Source: Marinifilum sp. D714 (GTDB taxonomy: Bacteria > Bacteroidota > Bacteroidia > Bacteroidales > Marinifilaceae). Taken from it: 64,000 bases of DNA. The stretch is taken from the NCBI RefSeq assembly GCF_030851345.1, contig NZ_JALPNU010000015.1:28919-92918 (forward strand), read 5' to 3'. How positions within the stretch are numbered: the first letter of the stretch is position 1; every line of letters begins with the position of its first letter. Below, in pieces: positions 1-7,677 of this stretch. The notes below the pieces were generated by a model that had not been told where the DNA came from, did not search any database, and saw nothing but the letters and a program-made list of their open reading frames with translations. The translations under genes and the position numbers were made by a program.

Positions 1-492
1 CTGGATGTATCCCTTCTTGTGTAGACGAAGTGCCATATCAATCATTGATTTGTCAAACACTTCCAACTCAGGCTTAATGCCTCTTTCGATCATCTTTTCA
101 CCAAAGTATTTGATGGTATTTTCAGTATTCTCGAAAATCTCATCTCCTCCAAAGTTCAAAGTACCGCAATCTAGAGTTGCCATTTCTGGATTCAACTCTG
201 TTGGCTGCAATCTTTCATCGTTGCTCATTCCAACAGCTCCACCAGTCGATGGCTGAATGATTACATCTGGATATTTTGCATGAATCGCATCCATAACCGC
301 TTTAAAACGATCTTTATTTTGAGTAGGAGTACCATCATCTTCACGAACATGAAGGTGAATTATACTTGCACCAGCTTCGTAAGCTAAACCTGCTTCACGA
401 ACACATTCTTCTACAGTGTAAGGTACATTTGGATTATGCTCTTTAGTTACTTCAGCGCCGCAAATAGCAGCTGTGATGATCAATTTTTCCAT
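1..492 (-). CDS. kce: 3-keto-5-aminohexanoate cleavage enzyme (partial, N-terminal 164 codons)
   Basis: The family (BKACE/DUF849) converts 3-keto-5-aminohexanoate plus acetyl-CoA to acetoacetate and 3-aminobutyryl-CoA in lysine fermentation; it is a cytosolic zinc TIM-barrel enzyme. The sequence opens MEKLIITAAICGAEVTK, has the zinc-ligand motif HLHVR at residues 46-50, a PSTGG loop at 81-85 and ELEVFD at 142-147, all typical. The start is the ATG at 492, nine bases after the kal stop. The gene runs off the left edge, so the C-terminal zinc Glu is not seen. Order atoD-kal-kce on one strand supports the pathway call. Confidence 0.93.
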   Translation of the reverse strand, partial: MEKLIITAAICGAEVTKEHNPNVPYTVEECVREAGLAYEAGASIIHLHVREDDGTPTQNKDRFKAVMDAIHAKYPDVIIQPSTGGAVGMSNDERLQPTELNPEMATLDCGTLNFGGDEIFENTENTIKYFGEKMIERGIKPELEVFDKSMIDMALRLHKKGYIQ

Positions 493-501
493 GGCAGTAT
501 A

Positions 502-885
502 TTATTTACGTTGACAATTTTTAGGTGTAACACAAGTTCCTGTAGCACGACAAACTACTACTGGTTCTTCAAGAAAATCTGCAGCAGATTCAGAGATATC
601 AGTTCTAGGAACGATAACCTTACGAGCTTCAAAAGTCATTTTACGACTTGAATTTCCTTCTTTAATAATTTCACCAACTGCTTCGATATAATCACCAGCA
701 TAAACAGGAGCTAAAAACTCAACATTTTCATAACCTGCGAACAATCCTTCGTCACCATCACGACGGATTAATAATTCTGTTGCTACATCACCAAATAATT
801 GAAGCATTTTTGCTCCATCAACAAGATTTCCACCATAATGTGCGTCATGAGAGCTCATACGCATTCTAATCATTGCCTTTTCCAT
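502..885 (-). CDS. kal: 3-aminobutyryl-CoA ammonia-lyase
   Basis: Hot-dog-fold enzyme that removes ammonia from 3-aminobutyryl-CoA to give crotonyl-CoA, the step after Kce in lysine fermentation. The 127-residue length fits the family. The N-terminus ([20 protein letters not shown]) and the [17 protein letters not shown] helix resemble known Kal proteins, as does the [16 protein letters not shown] strand pair. It lies between atoD and kce with short gaps (14 and 9 nt), so it is probably co-transcribed. The call rests on recognised family features plus context. Confidence 0.9.
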   Translation of the reverse strand: MEKAMIRMRMSSHDAHYGGNLVDGAKMLQLFGDVATELLIRRDGDEGLFAGYENVEFLAPVYAGDYIEAVGEIIKEGNSSRKMTFEARKVIVPRTDISESAADFLEEPVVVCRATGTCVTPKNCQRK

Positions 886-899
886 TTGTCTATATTAGT

Positions 900-1550
900 T
901 TAGTTGTTGTTAACGATATAATCCACAAAGATTGAAGGAGTTCTTACCTGTTCAGGGCTAATCTCTCCAACTTCAACCATTTTTTCCGCCTCAGCAATTA
1001 CCAAATCAGCTGCAGTAGCCATCAACGGATTAAAGTTTTGAGTGGTTCCTTTGTAAATCAAGTTTCCTTGCTTATCACTGATACTTGCACCAATCAATGC
1101 GATATCAGCACGTAAAGGTTTCTCAAGCAAATATTCCTTACCATCGACCTTTACAACTTCTTTTCCTTCAGCTATAATGGTACCTAAACCAGTTGGAGTA
1201 AGAACACCTCCCAGGCCAGCCCCTCCTGAACGAACACGTTCTGCAAGCGTTCCTTGAGGGCTAAACTCAACCTCAATTTCACCATTATTCATCTGCTCGA
1301 TAGTTGCAGGGTTGGTACCAATATGAGAAGTGATTACCTTCTTCACTTGCTTATTAGCAATCAATTTACCAAGACCTTTATCTGCAAAAGCAGTATCATT
1401 ACAAATGATAGTTAAATTTTTAACACCAGCTTTTACCAGCTGATCAACCATATTATTTGCAGTACCTACAGACATAAAGCCTCCAATCATAAGAGTCATT
1501 TCGTCTTTTACTTTCGACACTGCTTCGTTAATTGAGATTATCTTGTTCAT
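900..1550 (-). CDS. atoD: acetoacetate/butyrate CoA-transferase, alpha subunit
   Basis: The alpha subunit of a 3-oxoacid-type CoA-transferase moves CoA between acetoacetate (made by Kce) and butyrate or acetate. The 216 residues have the family's N-terminal TLMIGGFMSVGTANNMVD region, the ICNDTAFADKGLG segment and the GGAGLGGVLTPTGLGT glycine-rich stretch (about residues 109-124). The catalytic Glu sits on the beta subunit, which is not in this window and presumably lies left of kce or elsewhere. First gene of the visible operon, with a promoter-like box 80 nt upstream. AtoD versus CtfA naming cannot be resolved. Confidence 0.9.
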   Translation of the reverse strand: MNKIISINEAVSKVKDEMTLMIGGFMSVGTANNMVDQLVKAGVKNLTIICNDTAFADKGLGKLIANKQVKKVITSHIGTNPATIEQMNNGEIEVEFSPQGTLAERVRSGGAGLGGVLTPTGLGTIIAEGKEVVKVDGKEYLLEKPLRADIALIGASISDKQGNLIYKGTTQNFNPLMATAADLVIAEAEKMVEVGEISPEQVRTPSIFVDYIVNNN

Positions 1551-2048
1551 TGAAATAATTTTTTGGAGAGATTTCTTCTCATCCCATTATTTTCAAGGAA
1601 AATCAGAAATCACATTGATTAATTCAATGACAAAGATAACGGAATATTCATTTCTTGAAAACGATTGCAAATCTTCATATTAAGACTGATTCTAAACGAA
1701 AAAACCAAGAAACATTTATTGCGTAAAACCATTCTAAACAAGATCAAGATCGAACAATTTTCCGTTAAAAAATCCAATTTACTTGTTGTATTTTTAACTA
1801 TTTATTTCAAAATATCACAAATAATAAATCACACACAAAAAAATAACTGCTACAAAACATGTAATGCAGAATTATTTTAAGCACATGTTTTACAGCATAA
1901 AGTTTAAAATGACGTAATCCAAGCTAATTATACAAAATCACATCAAGTTGCCATTCAACATATCTTAACATCATATCAGCTCAATTGATTTCACTACTTT
2001 TAATGCTCACAATTCAACCTTTAATTAAACAACCAAAACACACTTTTT
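1551..2048. other. divergent intergenic region, atoD / M28 peptidase
   Basis: About 500 bp of very AT-rich DNA between divergent genes. The atoD side holds one good -7 box (see 1631-1638). The rest has no convincing gene: an open frame on the plus strand at 1665-1880 has Lys/Ile/Asn-rich composition typical of AT-rich noncoding DNA. I could not pick a convincing promoter for the 2049 gene. Confidence 0.5.
1631..1638 (-). promoter_or_regulatory. -7 box of the atoD-kal-kce operon
   Basis: On the minus strand this reads TATCTTTG, a perfect TAnnTTTG Bacteroidota -7 box. A T-rich segment lies about 19 nt upstream but is not an exact TTTG. Predicted start of transcription near 1624, giving a leader of about 75 nt. 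Confidence 0.6.
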
Positions 2049-3629
2049 ATGAAACGCAACCTAAAAATCATCTTCATTGCCATTTTCATTGTGGCAGTTC
2101 ACAATTCCTTTGGGCAAAAAGATCCTGTGGTCAAAAAAATTATCGAAATCGGAAAAAATGATAATCAGTGCATGTCCCACCTCGACATTCTGAGTAACCG
2201 ATTTGGAGGAAGGTTAATCGGTTCAAATGCATATGACAATTCTGCAGAATGGGCGGCAAGCAAATTCAAAGAATGGGGCATGGAGGTCATCATGGATGAA
2301 GTTGGCAGTTTACCAGTGGGATTTAATCGTGGTCCATGGTTCGGGAGAATGCTTGGCGGAAACAACATGCACCTTCACTTTGCAACTCCTTCGTACACTG
2401 TAGGGACAAAAGGAGTACAAAAAGGCCATGTACTTTTAGAACCAAAAACCCAGCGACAATTCGATCGAATGAAGGGCAAATTAAAAGGAGCATGGGTGCT
2501 TATCGGTGGAAAAAACAAAGGATGGCCAATCGATTATTCGGAAAAAGCTGAAGAACACAGGGCAGAAATTCGGGAAGAAAATGCAAAAATTGAGAAGAAA
2601 AACGATAGCATCAGAAGAATCAACTGGAAAAACAGACATGGAGAACAAATTGAATTGATTCCCCTGAAAGAAGAGCCAGCCTTATTCTACAAACAAATGG
2701 TAGATGCTGGCATTCTAGGAATTATTCAATCAGCAAAACTTCCAATTGCTGCCATGTACGACCGAAAGAACCTGATGAATATGACTTTCGATACACTACC
2801 TAAAATTCCAGACATCAAACTAAATGAACATCAATATAAAGTCATTGCCCAAATGGCAAAAGAGCGCCAGCGATTCGAACTAGAGTTCGACATTCGCAAT
2901 CATTTTAGAATGGGCCCTGTGAAGTACCACAGTGTAATTGGTGTAATTAAAGGCAGCAAATATCCTAACGAATATGTGATTATGGGAGGACATTTGGATG
3001 CTTTTGACATTGCAACCGGAGGTGTTGATAATGGTTCTGGAGTATCCCCAGCAATGGAAGCTGCCCGTTTGATTATGAAAGCAGGAGGAAAACCCAAAAG
3101 AACAATTTTGGTCTGTTTGTGGGCAGGAGAAGAATTTGGCTTACTAGGTTCAAAACATTGGATCAAGACAAATCAGGACAAGCTGGATAAAATTGCCAAC
3201 ATGTTCAACCGCGACAGCGGCCCTACAGCAACAACAAGCTTGAGTGTTACAGAAGCCATGTGGGACGATATGGAAAAGATCTGCAAACCTCTATCAACAA
3301 TTAATCCAAACATTCCTTTCACACTTAAAAAGCGACAGCCAACCAAGCGTCCTAAAACACCATGGGGAACCGACAGTGGTCCTTTTGCAGTAGCAGGCGT
3401 TCCTACGATGGAATTCGGTAAAACCGATCACTTTGGATACGATTTCAGTTACAGGGAAATCTGGCACACAGAAAGAGATCTGTACAACATGAGTATTGTT
3501 GAGTACCAAGAACACTCCTCAATCGTAACAGCTGTTGTAGTATACGGAATCGCCAACCTGAATCATATTCTTTCTCGTGAAGGATACTATATAGAAGAGA
3601 AGGATAAGAAAGAACTAACACAGAAGTAA
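2049..3629 (+). CDS. secreted M28-family zinc peptidase with PA-type insertion
   Basis: Exported aminopeptidase-like zinc hydrolase. A signal peptide (residues 1-22, ending NSFGQ) precedes the mature chain. An inserted region, about residues 90-270, resembles the PA-domain insert of large M28 enzymes. The di-zinc site is complete: H315 and D317 in GGHLDAFD, D327 in GVDNGSG, E361-E362 in WAGEEFG, D389 in FNRDSG and H461 in TDHFGYDF. At 526 residues it is normal for plasma glutamate carboxypeptidase-like M28 proteins. It stands alone; its substrate cannot be predicted. Start is the ATG before the signal peptide. Confidence 0.92.
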   Translation: MKRNLKIIFIAIFIVAVHNSFGQKDPVVKKIIEIGKNDNQCMSHLDILSNRFGGRLIGSNAYDNSAEWAASKFKEWGMEVIMDEVGSLPVGFNRGPWFGRMLGGNNMHLHFATPSYTVGTKGVQKGHVLLEPKTQRQFDRMKGKLKGAWVLIGGKNKGWPIDYSEKAEEHRAEIREENAKIEKKNDSIRRINWKNRHGEQIELIPLKEEPALFYKQMVDAGILGIIQSAKLPIAAMYDRKNLMNMTFDTLPKIPDIKLNEHQYKVIAQMAKERQRFELEFDIRNHFRMGPVKYHSVIGVIKGSKYPNEYVIMGGHLDAFDIATGGVDNGSGVSPAMEAARLIMKAGGKPKRTILVCLWAGEEFGLLGSKHWIKTNQDKLDKIANMFNRDSGPTATTSLSVTEAMWDDMEKICKPLSTINPNIPFTLKKRQPTKRPKTPWGTDSGPFAVAGVPTMEFGKTDHFGYDFSYREIWHTERDLYNMSIVEYQEHSSIVTAVVVYGIANLNHILSREGYYIEEKDKKELTQK

Positions 3630-3678
3630 GAAAGTTCCCTATAACAATCAGGAGAATAAATAAGCAAACACAAAACAA

Positions 3679-3746
3679 CCGAGGGAAGCATTATAAAGAT
3701 TGCAACCCTCGGCTTATATTTTAAGAAGGCCGCAATAACTTGCGGC
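3679..3746. terminator. two hairpins between convergent genes
   Basis: CCGAGGG (3679-3685) pairs with CCCTCGG (3706-3712) and is followed by a T-rich stretch on the plus strand. GCCGCAA (3729-3735) pairs with TTGCGGC (3740-3746) and serves the minus-strand gene at 3775-4212. T-tracts are modest on both sides. Confidence 0.6.
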
Positions 3747-3774
3747 GAAATAACAATTCTCTTCTCTAAATCTC

Positions 3775-4212
3775 TTACAAGTGTTTATAAATTTTAACTT
3801 GCCTGAAGCCAAGAACAAATAGAGCAAGTAACTTGATTACTTCCATTACTACATACATTAAATGAACCGAGCTTTTTTCGGGCTGCATTCCTTGCATTAT
3901 TAGTTGTGCATGTTCATTAAGTTCCGGCAGGAGATAACCCGACTGTGCCACCACAAATGTAAAAATGGCAATCCCACTTACCACAACCACTTTATCGGTA
4001 TAATAAACGAAAACATATACCAACAAGATTGCGGTAAAAATCCGCTCAACAAAATTCAACGCCCCAAACACATGCATCCCCACCTCTAAAGCTGTTGGAG
4101 TATCAAGTGATTCTGCACGAAATTTCACCCAGGCTTCCATAAAACTAATGGCAAGAATAAAGCCTGCCCAGATAAAAGTGACTACAAAGCCGTATTTAAT
4201 AAATTTACTCAT
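3775..4212 (-). CDS. four-helix inner-membrane protein, function unknown
   Basis: 145 residues with four hydrophobic segments (about residues 7-26, 48-70, 73-95 and 118-138) and short loops. Charged residues in the first loop (EAWVKFRAE) and a short loop ELNEHAQ are the only polar features. The layout resembles DUF4149/TMEM205-like small membrane proteins, but the match is from memory and weak. It has its own terminator hairpin and no obvious operon partner. Confidence 0.7.
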   Translation of the reverse strand: MSKFIKYGFVVTFIWAGFILAISFMEAWVKFRAESLDTPTALEVGMHVFGALNFVERIFTAILLVYVFVYYTDKVVVVSGIAIFTFVVAQSGYLLPELNEHAQLIMQGMQPEKSSVHLMYVVMEVIKLLALFVLGFRQVKIYKHL

Positions 4213-4352
4213 GTCTTATTTTATTATTTTGAACGAATAAAAATAAGAAAAGAATACGAACTAACTCCGCAGAATTACAAAAACATTCAAGTTCCCCATC
4301 ATATAAATAGAAAAATTGTTTGTCATTCTTGAAACCGAACCAATTCAAAAAG

Positions 4353-4385
4353 AAAAGGCCCTATTAAAAATGGGGCCTTTTCTTT
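4353..4385 (-). terminator. terminator of the zinc metallopeptidase gene
   Basis: AAAAGGCCC (4353-4361) pairs with GGGCCTTTT (4373-4381); on the minus strand the stem is followed by a T-rich run. It lies just beyond the stop codon at 4402. Confidence 0.85.
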
Positions 4386-4401
4386 AATAATATACAAACC
4401 A

Positions 4402-5079
4402 CTACTCTCTCCTTCCCATGTACATCATCACATAATACATCAATGTTGCCAAAGAGGACAATGCAGCAACAATGTACGTGTATGCTGCCCATCGCAAAGC
4501 ATCATCTGCACTTTTTTGCGACTCATAAGTTGTAATCCCAGTTGTCTTTAACCATTTTAAAGCCCTATTACTGGCATCAATTTCAACTGGCAAAGTAATA
4601 ATACTAAACAAAGTAGTTGCTGCAAACATTATAATCCCTGCAAGTAATAGCTGAGGAAAAGAATTAATCATGATGATACCAGCCAATAAAATCCACTGTA
4701 CCCATTTTGAGCTAAAACTCACCACAGGTACCAAAGCCGATCTCATTTGCAACCATGAGTATGCTTGCGCATGCTGAATTGCATGCCCTGTTTCGTGCGC
4801 AGCAACAGCAGCAGCTGCAACATTTCGTCCATGATAAACTTCCTGGCTCAAATTAATTGTTTTCTCAGCCGGATTGTAATGGTCTGACAACTGTCCACTC
4901 ACCGATCCTATTCTAATTCCAGTTACTCCATGATCTCTCAACATTTTCTCTACCACCTCTTTTCCACTCATTCCATTTGAGGTAGGGATTTGAGAGTATT
5001 TTTGAAATCGTGACTTGAGCTGATGACTCACCAACCAACTCAACAATGTAAATCCTATAAAAATTATCCAAATACTCAT
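4402..5079 (-). CDS. membrane zinc metallopeptidase, YugP family
   Basis: Putative neutral zinc peptidase of the YugP/Zn_peptidase_2 family, bound to the inner membrane. It has an N-terminal TM helix (residues 1-17), the zinc motif HETGHAIQHA starting at residue 95, and two or more C-terminal TM helices (about 115-160 and 195-215). Length (225) is normal. The SGxxxxxMLRDHGVTGIRIG region before the motif is typical of the family. Substrates of the family are largely unknown. Monocistronic, with its own terminator. Confidence 0.9.
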   Translation of the reverse strand: MSIWIIFIGFTLLSWLVSHQLKSRFQKYSQIPTSNGMSGKEVVEKMLRDHGVTGIRIGSVSGQLSDHYNPAEKTINLSQEVYHGRNVAAAAVAAHETGHAIQHAQAYSWLQMRSALVPVVSFSSKWVQWILLAGIIMINSFPQLLLAGIIMFAATTLFSIITLPVEIDASNRALKWLKTTGITTYESQKSADDALRWAAYTYIVAALSSLATLMYYVMMYMGRRE

Positions 5080-5353
5080 ATTCTCTCATTTTATTATTTC
5101 ACTTCAATTGGATCAAATTCTTTGCCAATATATAATCATTTCATATTAGTGCCGATTTGTCAGGCATAACTTTGATACATGTTGTTTGTATCACTATCAA
5201 AATCACCCTCCTAAACCTGTTATCCTAAAATCCAAATCTTTGAATTTCAGACAGATTTAAGAGCTGTAAATCCAAAAAATCGCTACATTTTCTTAGATTT
5301 ACACATATAATGCTTATTTTTGCCACTCCTTAAAAAACTAATTCAACCAAAGA
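5080..5353. promoter_or_regulatory. divergent intergenic region with two -7-like boxes and a small palindrome
   Basis: On the plus strand, TAACTTTG at 5167-5174 and TATTTTTG at 5315-5322 both fit TAnnTTTG. The second lies 32 nt before the acyltransferase start and is the likelier promoter. The inverted repeat GATACA-N7-TGTATC (5174-5192) sits directly at the first box and could be an operator. No gene seen. Confidence 0.5.
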
Positions 5354-6523
5354 ATGATCACCGAATCAGATTTTGATGACATAAGACCATATAACGATTC
5401 AGAGGTAGTTGAAGTAATTAATCGCCTTCTTCAAGAAGAAGCGTTTATTAAGTTTGCGCAGCAACTTTTTCCTGGTTTCACAAAAGAAATGATAGAAAAA
5501 GCCTTGAGCGAAGTGAAAACCATCAAGGAATTTCAGGGTAATTTTATTATCCGATTGGCGCAACATATTATCGACAACACAACCAAAGGAATCACAATTG
5601 ACGGATTGGAAAACTTAGACCCTAACGAAAGTTATCTATTCATTTCTGATCATCGTGATATTATCCTTGATTCAGCATTGCTCAATGTAATGATGCATCA
5701 TCATGGTTTTGAAACAACAGAAATTGCTATTGGAAGTAACTTATTAATTCAGCCTTGGATTGCTGATTTAGTTAAGCTGAATAAAAGTTTTGTCGTAAAC
5801 AGAAATGTAACTGTTCGCCAGATGTTGGAAAGCTCAAAACAACTTTCCAATTACATCAACTTTGCCTTAAACACCAAGAAATCCTCAATTTGGATTGCCC
5901 AACGTGAAGGTAGAACAAAAGATGGTGATGACAGAACGCAACAAAGTCTTTTAAAAATGCTACAAATGAGTGGCGGAAAAGAATTTTGTTCCCACTTCAA
6001 AAACCTAAGAATTGTTCCTGTTGCTATTTCTTATGAATACGAACCTTGCGATGCAATGAAAACTCTTGAGGTTCACTTGAAAGAAACTGAATCCGGATAT
6101 CAAAAAACTGCGAAAGATGACTTAAGAAGTATGATTCGCGGAATGATAAACGAAAAAGGTCGTGTTCACTTCCATATCGGCAAGCCAATATCTCACATGT
6201 TGGATACCATAGAAGATATGGATGAAAGCAAAGACAAATACAAAGCCCTTGCTGATTTAATTGATTACAGAATTCACAAAAATTACAAATTGTGGCCTGA
6301 CAATTATATTGCTTACGACATTGTTAACAACAGCAAAGAGTTTCTTGACAAATATACCATTGAGGAAAAGGAATTATTCCTTAAACACATGGAAAAGAAA
6401 ATTGCAACAATCGAAGATCGTGCTGAAAACATGGAAAGATTGCACCAGATCTTCTTTGAGATTTATGCAAATCCTGTAAAAAACAGGTTAGAATTAACAA
6501 AACCAGAATTTGTTGAAGATTAA
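5354..6523 (+). CDS. PlsC/PlsB-like glycerol-phosphate acyltransferase
   Basis: Putative 1-acyl-glycerol-3-phosphate acyltransferase domain protein, 389 residues, longer than plain PlsC (about 240). The acyltransferase block I reads SDHRDIILDS at about residues 97-106: the family's HX4D is here H-X5-D, or alternatively the adjacent D of HRD is used. Block III is recognisable as QREGRTKDG (about 183-191), with block IV-like IVPVAISYEYEPCD downstream. No TM helix is obvious. Monocistronic, with its own terminator. The phospholipid role is inferred from family only. Confidence 0.8.
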   Translation: MITESDFDDIRPYNDSEVVEVINRLLQEEAFIKFAQQLFPGFTKEMIEKALSEVKTIKEFQGNFIIRLAQHIIDNTTKGITIDGLENLDPNESYLFISDHRDIILDSALLNVMMHHHGFETTEIAIGSNLLIQPWIADLVKLNKSFVVNRNVTVRQMLESSKQLSNYINFALNTKKSSIWIAQREGRTKDGDDRTQQSLLKMLQMSGGKEFCSHFKNLRIVPVAISYEYEPCDAMKTLEVHLKETESGYQKTAKDDLRSMIRGMINEKGRVHFHIGKPISHMLDTIEDMDESKDKYKALADLIDYRIHKNYKLWPDNYIAYDIVNNSKEFLDKYTIEEKELFLKHMEKKIATIEDRAENMERLHQIFFEIYANPVKNRLELTKPEFVED

Positions 6524-6530
6524 ATAACTC

Positions 6531-6559
6531 AAAAGGCTTTCGTAATGAAAGCCTTTTTT
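6531..6559 (+). terminator. Rho-independent terminator
   Basis: AAAAGGCTTTC (6531-6541) pairs with GAAAGCCTTTT (6547-6557), followed by T residues. It ends the acyltransferase gene. Confidence 0.9.
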
Positions 6560-6627
6560 ATTGTATTTTCTTTTTATTGAACGAGATTTTTAATAATTTC
6601 GATTAACGAAAAATCAACTACACAATT

Positions 6628-6843
6628 ATGAAATTGATAAAGTTTCTTCTGATCATGTCTACCTTTTTAATAATGGTAGCCGCAATTTTTAATCTTTTAA
6701 ATGCTAATGCCGAAACACCTGACAGAACAGGCGTTTATATCGAGCTAGTTGTAATGTTCGTCCTTACCCTTACAATGGTATTATTGAACAACGTAGAAAA
6801 AAAGATGAAACAATTGGAAAACAAACAGGATCAGGAGCTTTAA
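6628..6843 (+). CDS. small two-helix membrane protein, function unknown
   Basis: 71 residues: hydrophobic helix at about 4-24, a polar loop NANAETPDRTG, a second helix at about 35-54, and a charged C-terminal tail NNVEKKMKQLENKQDQEL. No family recognised. A TAATTTCG near-match to the -7 box lies at 6594-6601. The terminator stem begins inside the last codons, showing tight packing. Confidence 0.7.
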   Translation: MKLIKFLLIMSTFLIMVAAIFNLLNANAETPDRTGVYIELVVMFVLTLTMVLLNNVEKKMKQLENKQDQEL

Positions 6844-6858
6844 TGGCTCCTTTTTTTA
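6833..6858 (+). terminator. Rho-independent terminator overlapping the stop codon
   Basis: AGGAGC (6833-6838) pairs with GCTCCT (6846-6851), followed by seven T. The stem starts within the coding sequence of the 71-residue protein. Confidence 0.85.
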
Positions 6859-7009
6859 TGCCTAAAACCTACAAATTACAGGCATTAAGAAACTATAAAA
6901 ATAGAATTACTAAAATCCTAAATAATGTTAAGGCTTGTTAATACATTCAATATTTCAATAAAGATTTTGGTATATTCGAATGCAGGCTCAAAACAAAAAG
7001 AAAAAAGTA

Positions 7010-7204
7010 ATGCTTGAACAAACAAAAATTGTACTATCTAACGTCAGCTTTGACTTAGGCTTATTTCGAAAAGAACTTATTAAGGCTCTTAAATGGCTGC
7101 AACCATCAGAAGTAGCCGCACTTAAAAACTGGTGTTCGGAAAATTTTTCAGGAAGGTTCGATGAAATCGTATCTGAAGTTCTCCACCCACAATTGTCTTT
7201 ATAA
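7010..7204 (+). CDS. small hypothetical protein (64 aa)
   Basis: Unrecognised small cytosolic protein, mostly helical (FRKELIKALKWLQPSEVAALKNWCSENF). An in-frame upstream ATG at 6980 would add ten Lys/Gln-rich residues, but a -7-like box TATATTCG (6971-6978) would then place the start before transcription begins, so I chose the ATG at 7010. Followed by its own terminator; apparently monocistronic. Confidence 0.65.
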   Translation: MLEQTKIVLSNVSFDLGLFRKELIKALKWLQPSEVAALKNWCSENFSGRFDEIVSEVLHPQLSL

Positions 7205-7227
7205 TATTTATAACAACCAATAATAAG

Positions 7228-7257
7228 GAGAGGTGCATCACGCCTCTCTTTTTTTGT
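7228..7257 (+). terminator. Rho-independent terminator
   Basis: GAGAGG pairs with CCTCTC around an imperfect loop and is followed by seven T. Confidence 0.8.
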
Positions 7258-7334
7258 GTTTGTAATTTCCTATCAGTGACTCATTTCCAATTCGAAAAAT
7301 TAGCTTAACTTCGCAGCTGATAAAATTTAAAGAG

Positions 7335-7619
7335 ATGATAAAGTTTAAACGTCATATTAAAGTTGATGATCAGGTTTTCGAAACCTGGTTTGGGATGGAC
7401 ATTAAGAAAAAAGGTGGAAAACCTAATGTGAGTATATTTTACTATACAGATGACCCAAATGAAGAATTAAGTGTTCACCAACTAATTAAAGGGAATTTTA
7501 CGAGCAAAGATGAAGCTGTAAAATACGGTACCAGATTCATGAGAAGAATGTACCAAGACATGATAAAAAGAGAAGTTTCTTCTTCTAGCGAAGAAAACGA
7601 AGAGGAAACAATACTATAA
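7335..7619 (+). CDS. hypothetical protein (94 aa)
   Basis: Soluble 94-residue protein with a predicted alpha/beta start (FKRHIKVDDQVFETWFGMDIKKKGG), a helical middle (TSKDEAVKYGTRFMRRMYQDMI) and an acidic Ser/Glu-rich tail. No family recognised. TAACTTCG at 7308-7315 is a near-match -7 box. It shares a strong bidirectional terminator with aspS. Confidence 0.7.
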   Translation: MIKFKRHIKVDDQVFETWFGMDIKKKGGKPNVSIFYYTDDPNEELSVHQLIKGNFTSKDEAVKYGTRFMRRMYQDMIKREVSSSSEENEEETIL

Positions 7620-7630
7620 ATTACCTCACA

Positions 7631-7660
7631 AAAAAACCCGATCAATGGATCGGGTTTTTC
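7631..7660. terminator. bidirectional terminator
   Basis: AAAAACCCGATC pairs with GATCGGGTTTTT around a four-base loop; A and T tracts on either side let it serve both the 7335 gene and aspS. Confidence 0.9.
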
Positions 7661-7677
7661 TTTATCTGAATTTTAAA

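Noticed and set aside
1665..1880. 71-residue plus-strand frame in the atoD/M28 gap
   Set aside because: Lys/Ile/Asn-rich composition as expected from AT-rich noncoding DNA; no promoter or start context.
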